Shown here: positions 58,276-64,000 of the stretch, in pieces
How the letters are laid out: the number at the start of each line of letters is the position of its first letter
Numbering within the stretch: position 1 is the stretch's first letter
NCBI RefSeq assembly: GCF_030649675.1
Contig: NZ_JAUTDR010000016.1
Span: forward strand, 44,715 to 108,714
DNA: 64,000 bases
Reading direction: 5' to 3'
Source: Haliea sp. E1-2-M8
GTDB lineage: Bacteria; Pseudomonadota; Gammaproteobacteria; Pseudomonadales; Halieaceae
Translations under genes and position numbers: made by a program
Notes under the pieces: generated by a model
Seen by the model: only the letters and a program-made list of their open reading frames with translations
Databases searched by the model: none
Told to the model about the DNA's origin: nothing

Positions 58276-58773
58276 TCAGTCCTCGATAATTTCGACAGTT
58301 TCGATGATGACCGGGTCTACCGGCACATCCTGGTGACCGTTGCGGCTGGTGGTGGGGAGCCCGCGGATCTTGTTCAGGACCTCCTCGCCGGCGGTAACCT
58401 TGCCGAACACCGCGTAGCCCCAGCCCTGTGCGTTCTTGCCGCTGTGGTTGAGGAAATCGTTGTCCTTCACATTGATGAAGAACTGCGCCGTGGCGGAGTG
58501 CGGATCCATGGTGCGAGCCATGGCGACGGTACCGAAAACGTTCTTGAGACCGTTGTCCGCCTCGTTGGTGATCGGTTCGCCGGCGGGCTTCTGTTTCATG
58601 GCGGTGTCGAAGCCGCCGCCCTGGATCATGAAATTGTCGATGACCCGGTGGAAAATGGTGCCGTCGTAGTACCCCTCGCGGGCATACTTGAGGAAGTTGG
58701 CCACGGTGGCGGGGGCCTTGTCAGCGTCCAGGGTCAAGGTGATGTCGCCGAAGGTTGTTTTGATGATTACCAT
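58276..58773 (-). CDS. ppiB: Cyclophilin-type peptidyl-prolyl isomerase B
   Basis: 165 aa from an ATG at 58773. FHRVIDNFMIQGGGFD and the MARTMDPHSATAQFFINVKD stretch carry the catalytic and binding residues of cyclophilins. No signal peptide is present, so it is cytoplasmic. It catalyses cis-trans isomerisation of prolyl bonds. lpxH follows on the same strand. Confidence 0.95.
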   Translation of the reverse strand: MVIIKTTFGDITLTLDADKAPATVANFLKYAREGYYDGTIFHRVIDNFMIQGGGFDTAMKQKPAGEPITNEADNGLKNVFGTVAMARTMDPHSATAQFFINVKDNDFLNHSGKNAQGWGYAVFGKVTAGEEVLNKIRGLPTTSRNGHQDVPVDPVIIETVEIIED

Positions 58774-58878
58774 TGTTGGAGTCGCCGCTGTCGAAAAGAG
58801 AGCGTAATGATACGGGCTTTTGCCAGCCAGTAAAACACAGCGTGCGCGACAACTGCCTGTGCAGATGCCGCAAAGTCC

Positions 58879-58907
58879 TGTAAGGGCTCCTCCGCAGGCA
58901 GTATAAT
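58879..58907 (+). promoter_or_regulatory. Candidate glnS promoter
   Basis: TGTAAG (58879-58884), 17 nt, perfect TATAAT (58902-58907), followed by the GC-rich run GCGCC. The ATG is 30 nt further on. Confidence 0.5.
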
Positions 58908-58936
58908 GCGCCGTTTTTGGAGCCGAACCAGACCGC

Positions 58937-60613
58937 ATGGACATCAAGCCCGCCAACAACTTCCTCCAGACCCTGATCGCCGACGATCTCGCCGCCGGCC
59001 GCGTGCAGGAGGTGGTCACCCGGTTCCCGCCGGAGCCGAATGGCTACCTGCACGTGGGCCACGCCAAGTCCATCTGCCTGAACTTCGGCCTGGCGGAGCG
59101 CTTCGGCGGCCGCTGCAACCTGCGCTTTGACGACACCAACCCGGAGAAGGAGAGCCAGGAGTTCATTGAATCGATCCAGGCGGACGTGCGCTGGCTGGGC
59201 TATGAGTGGGCGGGGGAGGTGCGCTATGCCTCCAGCTACTTCCAGCAGTTCTATGACTGGGCGCAGCACCTGGTGCGCAATGGGTGCGCCTATGTCTGCG
59301 ATCTCACCGCCGAGCAGGCCCGGGAACACCGCGGCACCCTGACTGAGCCCGGGCGCAACAGCCCCTTCCGGGCGCGCAGCGTCGAGGAAAATCTGGACTT
59401 GCTGGCGCGGATGAAGGCGGGCGAGTTTGCCGAGGGCAGCAAGGTCCTGCGGGCCAAAATCGATATGGCCGCGCCCAACATGAACCTGCGCGACCCCATT
59501 CTCTACCGCATCCGCAAGGCCGCCCACCACCAGACCGGCAGCGACTGGGTGATCTACCCCACCTATGATTTCGCTCACGGCCAGGAGGATGCGATCGAGG
59601 GCGTCACCCACTCCATCTGCACCCTGGAGTTCGAGGATCACCGGCCCCTGTACGACTGGTTTATCGAACATCTGCCGGTGCCGTCGCGGCCGCGCCAGTA
59701 TGAGTTCGGGCGTCTGAACCTGAACTACACCGTCACCAGCAAGCGCAAGCTCAAGCAGCTGGTGGACGAGGGCGTGGTCGACGGCTGGGACGACCCGCGC
59801 ATGCCCACCATCGCCGGCATGCGCCGCCGCGGCTTTACCCCCGCCGCCATCCGCACCTTCTGCGACATGATCGGTGTCACCCGCAGCGATGGGGTGGTGG
59901 ACGTAGCAATGCTCGAGCACGCCATCCGCGACGAGCGCAATGAAAACGCGCCCCGGGCCCTGTGCGTGCTGAACCCGCTGAAGCTGGTGCTGACGGATCT
60001 GGCGGCGGACCATCGGCAACTGCTGAGCGCCCCCGCGCACCCCGGCCGCGAGGACCTGGGCAGCCGCGAGCTGCCGTTCACCCGCGAGCTGTACATCGAT
60101 GCCGACGACTTCCGCGAAGAGGCCAACAAGAAATACAAGCGCCTGGTGCTGGGCAAGCGGGTGCGGCTGCGCAACGCCTGCGTGGTCGAGGCCACGGACG
60201 TGGTGAAGGACGCCGCCGGTAACATCACCGAAGTGCACGCGGTGACCATTGCCGACACCTTCGGCGAGGACCCCGCAGACGGCATCAAGCCCAAGGGCGT
60301 GATTCAGTGGGTGTCTGCCAGAGCCGGCCGCCGGGCCACCGTGCGCCTGTACGACCGCCTGTTTACCCACGAAGCGCCGGATCGCGGCGACAACGCGTTT
60401 ATGGATTTTCTCAATCCCGACTCGCTGCGGGTGGTGGAGAATGCCTGGATTGAACCGTCGCTGGCGGACGCCGCACCCGAGCAGGGTTTCCAGTTCGAGC
60501 GCGAGGGTTACTTCGTCGCCGACCGCTACCAGCACACGCCGGAGCAGCCGGTGTTCAACCGCACCATCGGCCTGCGCGATACCTGGAACGCGGGCGGCGG
60601 TGACCAGGCATGA
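58937..60613 (+). CDS. glnS: Glutaminyl-tRNA synthetase
   Basis: 558 aa. Class I synthetase with the HIGH-type motif in [17 protein letters not shown] (residues 31-47) and the KMSKS-type VTSKRKL (near 266-272). [20 protein letters not shown] and the C-terminal anticodon-binding barrels are present. It charges tRNA-Gln. The stop overlaps the cysS start as ATGA, so GlnS and CysS are coupled. Confidence 0.97.
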   Translation: MDIKPANNFLQTLIADDLAAGRVQEVVTRFPPEPNGYLHVGHAKSICLNFGLAERFGGRCNLRFDDTNPEKESQEFIESIQADVRWLGYEWAGEVRYASSYFQQFYDWAQHLVRNGCAYVCDLTAEQAREHRGTLTEPGRNSPFRARSVEENLDLLARMKAGEFAEGSKVLRAKIDMAAPNMNLRDPILYRIRKAAHHQTGSDWVIYPTYDFAHGQEDAIEGVTHSICTLEFEDHRPLYDWFIEHLPVPSRPRQYEFGRLNLNYTVTSKRKLKQLVDEGVVDGWDDPRMPTIAGMRRRGFTPAAIRTFCDMIGVTRSDGVVDVAMLEHAIRDERNENAPRALCVLNPLKLVLTDLAADHRQLLSAPAHPGREDLGSRELPFTRELYIDADDFREEANKKYKRLVLGKRVRLRNACVVEATDVVKDAAGNITEVHAVTIADTFGEDPADGIKPKGVIQWVSARAGRRATVRLYDRLFTHEAPDRGDNAFMDFLNPDSLRVVENAWIEPSLADAAPEQGFQFEREGYFVADRYQHTPEQPVFNRTIGLRDTWNAGGGDQA

Positions 60614-61986
60614 GCATTACCGTTTACAACACCCTGAGCGCGCGCAAGGAGCCTTTCGAGCCGCTGGCGCCGGACAGCGTCACCATGTATGTCTGTGGCC
60701 CCACGGTTTATAACCTGGCCCACATCGGCAATGCCCGCCCGGTGGTGGTGTTCGACGTGCTGTTCCGGCTGTTGCAGACCCAGTACGGCAAGGTCGTCTA
60801 CGCCCGCAATATCACCGACGTCGACGACAAGATCATCGCCGCCGCCCGGGAAACCGGCCGCGGCATCGATGAGGTCACCGCCGAGTTCACCGCCAAATAC
60901 CGGGAGGACATGGCCGCCCTGAACGCGCTGCCGCCGACCCTGGAGCCCCACGCCACCCACAATATCGAGGCCATGATCGCGCTCACCCAGACCCTGATCG
61001 AGAAGGGCCATGCCTACGAGAGCCAGCGCCACGTGTTGTTCGCGGTGGAGTCCATGCCCGACTACGGGCGCCTGTCCAAGCGCTCGCTGGATGACATGCT
61101 GGCCGGGGCGCGGGTGGAAGTGGCGGACTACAAGCGCCATCCGGGGGATTTCGTGCTGTGGAAGCCGGCGGCGGCCGAGGACCCGGGCTGGGAAAGCCCC
61201 TGGGGCCGGGGCCGACCGGGCTGGCACCTGGAGTGCTCGGCCATGATCCGCGCCCATCTGGGGGAGACCATCGACATCCACGGCGGCGGCCGCGACCTGA
61301 TCTTTCCGCACCACGAGAACGAGATCGCCCAGAGCCGCTGCGCCCATGGCGGCGACTACGTGCGCTACTGGATGCACAACGCCTACCTGGATATCGACGG
61401 CGAGAAGATGTCGAAGTCCCTGGGCAATTTCCGCACCGTGCGCGAACTGCTGGGCCACTACCGCGGCGAAGTACTGCGCTTTGCGCTGCTGTCGGCGCAT
61501 TACCGCTCGCCGCTGAACTTCTCCGCGGAACTGCTGGACCAGGCCGAGGCCACCCTGGCCGCGTTCTACAACACCCTGCGCGCGCTAGAGGAGGTGCCGG
61601 CGGCTGGCGAGGTCGCGCTGGCCGAGGAGTCGTTCTATCGGGCCCTGGAGGACGATCTCAACACGCCGCTGGCGATCGCCGAACTGCACGCCCTGGCCAA
61701 GCAGCTGCACAAGGCAGCGGATGCGGAAAAGCCGCTGCTCAAGGCCCGGCTGCTGGCGGCCGGGAAGCTGCTGGGGATTCTGCAACAGGCCCCGGACGAG
61801 TGGCTGCAGGGCGGAGCGGGGGAAGAGGGCATTGACGCCGAGGCCATTGACGCGCTGATCAATGAGCGCCAACAGGCCAAGGCGGACAAGCACTACGCCC
61901 GCGCCGACGCGATACGCGCCGAGCTGCTGGCGGCCGGGGTTGAGCTGGAGGATTCCCGCGAAGGAACGCGCTGGCGCCGAATTTAA
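60610..61986 (+). CDS. cysS: Cysteinyl-tRNA synthetase
   Basis: 458 aa, starting in the ATGA overlap with glnS. Zinc and ATP-binding residues include C29 ([10 protein letters not shown]) with HIGN at 38-41, HLECSAM and [16 protein letters not shown] is at 266-270. It charges tRNA-Cys. Element D overlaps the last two bases of its TAA stop. Confidence 0.97.
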   Translation: MSITVYNTLSARKEPFEPLAPDSVTMYVCGPTVYNLAHIGNARPVVVFDVLFRLLQTQYGKVVYARNITDVDDKIIAAARETGRGIDEVTAEFTAKYREDMAALNALPPTLEPHATHNIEAMIALTQTLIEKGHAYESQRHVLFAVESMPDYGRLSKRSLDDMLAGARVEVADYKRHPGDFVLWKPAAAEDPGWESPWGRGRPGWHLECSAMIRAHLGETIDIHGGGRDLIFPHHENEIAQSRCAHGGDYVRYWMHNAYLDIDGEKMSKSLGNFRTVRELLGHYRGEVLRFALLSAHYRSPLNFSAELLDQAEATLAAFYNTLRALEEVPAAGEVALAEESFYRALEDDLNTPLAIAELHALAKQLHKAADAEKPLLKARLLAAGKLLGILQQAPDEWLQGGAGEEGIDAEAIDALINERQQAKADKHYARADAIRAELLAAGVELEDSREGTRWRRI

Positions 61987-62039
61987 AATGGACCTGACCC
62001 TTTAAGTTTTAAGAAAACTTAAAGGGTCAGGTCCATTTT
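61985..62039. repeat. Palindromic element D (GGACCTGACCCTTTA core)
   Basis: A perfect 26-bp stem (61985-62010 with 62014-62039) with an AAG loop and T-run exits on both sides. It overlaps the cysS stop and ends 3 nt before the 3' end of the convergent folD, so it may terminate both. Confidence 0.88.
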
Positions 62040-62041
62040 TC

Positions 62042-62887
62042 CTAGCCCAGAGACTTCTCGCCAGACATGACGCTCTGCAGGATCAGGGTATTGATGGTCA
62101 TGGGGCCGACGCCACCGGGCACGGGGGTATAGGCACTGGCCTTTTCCGCCAGCGGCTCAAGCTCGATATCGCCCACGCCACCGGGATGGTAGCCCGCATC
62201 CACCACCACCGCGCCGGGCTTGACCCACTCGGCCTTGATGAATTCCGGCCTGCCCACGGCCCCCACCAGAATATCCGCCTGCGCCACCAGGCCCGGCAGG
62301 TCGCGGGTGCGGGAATGGCAGATGGTGACCGTGGCGTTCTTCTGCAGCAGCATCATTGCCATCGGCTTGCCGAGGATGGGGCTGCGGCCCACGACCACCG
62401 CGTGCTTGCCCTCAATGTCGATACCATAGTGTTCCAGGATGCGCATGATGCCCTGGGGTGTGGCGCAGCCGTAGGCGTCCTCGCCCATGGCCATGCGGCC
62501 AAAGCCCAGGCAGGTCACGCCGTCGACATCCTTCTCCAGGGCGATGGCATCGAAACAGGCACGCTCGTCGATCTGCTCCGGCACCGGGTGCTGCAGCAGG
62601 ATGCCATGCACATCCGGGTTGGCATTGAGCTCCTGGATCTTCGCCAGCAGGGTCTCGGTGGTGGTGCTGGTGGGCAATTCCACCGCCAGCGATTCCATGC
62701 CCACGCGGCGGCAGGCATTGCCCTTCATTCTCACATAGGTCGCGGAGGCGGGGTCATCGCCGACCAGGATAGTGGCGAGGATAGGGGTCTTGCCCCCGGA
62801 TCTGACCTTGAGCTGCTCGACTCGTGCAAGCAGGTCGGCCTCGGTTTGGGCTGCGAGGGTCTTGCCGTCCAGAACCAGTGCTGACAT
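62042..62887 (-). CDS. folD: Methylenetetrahydrofolate dehydrogenase / methenyltetrahydrofolate cyclohydrolase
   Basis: 281 aa. [15 protein letters not shown] carries the catalytic Lys region, [11 protein letters not shown] the substrate loop and [17 protein letters not shown] the NADP-binding loop. It makes and uses one-carbon folates. It converges on cysS with element D between them. Near-universal gammaproteobacterial order next to cysS supports the call. Confidence 0.96.
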   Translation of the reverse strand: MSALVLDGKTLAAQTEADLLARVEQLKVRSGGKTPILATILVGDDPASATYVRMKGNACRRVGMESLAVELPTSTTTETLLAKIQELNANPDVHGILLQHPVPEQIDERACFDAIALEKDVDGVTCLGFGRMAMGEDAYGCATPQGIMRILEHYGIDIEGKHAVVVGRSPILGKPMAMMLLQKNATVTICHSRTRDLPGLVAQADILVGAVGRPEFIKAEWVKPGAVVVDAGYHPGGVGDIELEPLAEKASAYTPVPGGVGPMTINTLILQSVMSGEKSLG

Positions 62888-62998
62888 GGGATATTTTCCT
62901 GTGGTGGCGGGTTGCTGAGGGCGCGTATTGTCCCACGCAGCCCCCGCAAATGGGAGGGGCGCGGCGGCGGAAACTGGGCTAAAATCCGTAATACGGCG

Positions 62999-63027
62999 TT
63001 GACGCCCCGGTGGGGGCTGAGTATGAT
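62999..63027 (+). promoter_or_regulatory. Promoter of the tRNA cluster
   Basis: TTGACG (62999-63004), exactly 17 nt, TATGAT (63022-63027), followed by GCGCCTCC. A GC-rich discriminator next to strong hexamers is typical of stringently controlled stable-RNA genes. The first tRNA begins 44 nt downstream. Confidence 0.75.
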
Positions 63028-63071
63028 GCGCCTCCTGAAAACGGCTGTTTCAAGGCAGTGTTCAGGATCAT

Positions 63072-63148
63072 CGGGGTATAGCGCAGTCTGGTAGCGCGCC
63101 TGCTTTGGGAGCAGGATGTCGGGAGTTCGAATCTCTCTACCCCGACCA
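63072..63148 (+). tRNA. tRNA-Pro (TGG)
   Basis: 77 nt, from the CGGGGTA acceptor strand to an encoded CCA. Anticodon loop TTTGGGA gives anticodon TGG. The T arm carries GTTCGAATC. Acceptor strands pair fully. First gene of the cluster. Confidence 0.96.
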
Positions 63149-63202
63149 ACTATTGGCCACAGCTGTCAGGTTGGTAGCATAGTTTTCAGACCATACAGTG
63201 GT

Positions 63203-63278
63203 GGCCGTAGCTCACCTGGTAGAGCACCGGATTGTGACTCCGGAGGTAGCGGGTTCAAGACCCGTCGGCCACCCCATT
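63203..63278 (+). tRNA. tRNA-His (GTG)
   Basis: 76 nt with encoded CCA. Acceptor GTGGCCG pairs with CGGCCAC, discriminator C, and a G at 63202 supplies G-1. Anticodon GTG lies in the loop ATTGTGA. Confidence 0.96.
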
Positions 63279-63354
63279 TTCAGGTTGTTTGTCTTCACGG
63301 CGTTCTGCCAACAGGTTCACTAATGCTCTCTCGGTGATACAATCACCGCGTTCC

Positions 63355-63431
63355 GGGGGTATAGCTCAGTTGGATAGAGCAACGGCCTTCTAAGCCGTAG
63401 GTCGAGGGTTCGAATCCTTCTGCCCCCGCCA
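63355..63431 (+). tRNA. tRNA-Arg (TCT)
   Basis: 77 nt with encoded CCA. Anticodon loop CTTCTAA gives TCT. Acceptor GGGGGTA pairs with TGCCCCC. tRNA genes of this kind are common integration sites for mobile elements, and the sequence downstream has no identified gene. Confidence 0.96.
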
Positions 63432-63636
63432 CTAAGCGATTGAAAATAAAGAATAAATCGGGCATCGCGCCCATAGTTTCAGCCAGGGTGCAGTCCCGTA
63501 AGTGCAGAGTAAGTGCAGCGGGCCTCGGCCAGTAGCCGCACACTGACCCACTGCCTGCGCCCAGGTACAACACCACCATCCTGCCCCGACGCCTTTTTAG
63601 GGGTGGGAAAACTCCGCATGGCCGCATGCCCTTTTT

Positions 63637-63864
63637 ATGGACACGCAAAAGTCAATCCATGCCGGGGGCGGGGTTCCGCTGCCGGTGATCCAGGTAAACA
63701 ACAACCGCCATTCCGGCATCCTGTATCTAGCGGCTAAACACGCCTCTGCGCCCGCGCATGGTCAAAGCCCAGCCAGGACCCGCCAGCACGCGCTAGAAGG
63801 CACTCTCACGGCTGAACAGGCTTACAGGGTGGCAAGGGTGTGCCCTCGGCATGTTGGTCTGTAA
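63637..63864 (+). CDS. Hypothetical small ORF
   Basis: 75 aa starting MDTQKSIHAGGGVPLPVIQV. It has no visible ribosome site and no motif I recognise. The composition is not clearly protein-like beyond the first half. It may be spurious. Confidence 0.2.
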   Translation: MDTQKSIHAGGGVPLPVIQVNNNRHSGILYLAAKHASAPAHGQSPARTRQHALEGTLTAEQAYRVARVCPRHVGL

Positions 63865-63922
63865 AGGTCGCCTGTAGCGGGCACCAGTGGTCGCTCCCTG
63901 ATCTACACGCTAAACTCAGCCC

Positions 63923-64000
63923 GTGCAACCACTCGACACAGACAAGCCAGCCAGGGTGCGCCAGGAGGCGCAGGAAGCCGTTTGCAGGGCATTGCGGGAG
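63923..64000 (+). CDS. Possible N-terminus of an unknown protein, cut by the window end
   Basis: A GTG opens a frame of 26 codons to the end of the window (VQPLDTDKPARVRQEAQEAV). The charged, helical composition is protein-like, but there is no clear ribosome site and too little sequence to identify it. Confidence 0.22.
   Translation, partial: MQPLDTDKPARVRQEAQEAVCRALRE

Larger units (their letters stand above)
63432..64000. other. Unassigned sequence downstream of tRNA-Arg
   Basis: 569 nt without a recognisable gene. It begins AT-rich (ACTAAGCGATTGAAAATAAA), then contains the tandem 10-mer GTAAGTGCAG at 63498-63507 and 63509-63518. Two short frames are described separately as low-confidence. 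It could be the left end of an element integrated at tRNA-Arg, but no integrase or att copy is visible in the window. Confidence 0.4.

Noticed and set aside
63343..63648. Reverse-strand frame with AGAEGFEPSTYGLEGR
   Set aside because: This peptide is the familiar translation of an antisense tRNA-Arg gene, not a protein.

Overview
The window is chromosomal DNA from a GC-rich gammaproteobacterium. The long run leuC-leuD-leuB-asd-fimV-truA-trpF-trpB-trpA-accD-folC-SPOR protein-cvpA-purF-metZ matches the conserved order of Pseudomonas and its relatives. TamA/TamB, FimV, RlmKL, LpxH and MiaE point the same way. The acyl-CoA dehydrogenase and LLM flavin-oxidoreductase cluster and the abundant lipoproteins would suit a marine Cellvibrionales lineage such as Halieaceae. 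That family-level guess is inference.

Layout. 0-7 kb: start of a polyphosphate kinase 2 gene (cut by the window edge), a METTL7-like methyltransferase, tamA-tamB, and an OmpA-type lipoprotein. 7-12 kb: a DUF457 membrane protein converging on an aminotransferase that lies downstream of pyruvate phosphate dikinase. 12-12.7 kb: a gene-free stretch bounded by two inverted copies of a 43-bp palindromic repeat. 12.7-17.2 kb: two divergent LLM flavin oxidoreductases and two acyl-CoA dehydrogenases. 17.3-23.4 kb: two unknown lipoproteins, an HTH protein, rlmKL, a DnaA-box/AT-rich intergenic region, a flavodoxin-like protein and a thioesterase. 23.4-41 kb: a LysR regulator and the leu/asd/fimV/trp/acc/fol/pur/met supercluster. 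41-47.5 kb: MoxR-DUF58-TgpA, converging on a two-gene operon of a GNAT-C39 peptidase fusion and a DUF1704 (QEGLA) metallopeptidase-like protein. 47.8-52.1 kb: a polyamine operon (SpeA, carboxyspermidine dehydrogenase, carboxyspermidine decarboxylase). 52.3-62.9 kb: bactofilin, a methyltransferase-like protein, acnB, a DUF1289 protein, miaE, lpxH, ppiB, glnS, cysS and folD. 63-63.4 kb: tRNA-Pro, tRNA-His and tRNA-Arg behind one strong promoter. The last 570 bases hold no gene I can recognise.

The most unusual signal is a family of four hairpin elements between 52.1 and 62.1 kb. Every arm carries the same 15-nt core (GGACCTGACCCTTTA or its complement). The flanks differ from copy to copy yet stay self-complementary. 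Three of the four sit in convergent gene spacers, and they overlap stop codons or supply C-terminal codons, as in MiaE. They look like REP-type repeats mobilised by a RAYT-like transposase encoded elsewhere. The other item worth follow-up is the two-gene operon pairing a GNAT-C39 cysteine peptidase with a HExxxH protein of the DUF1704 family.
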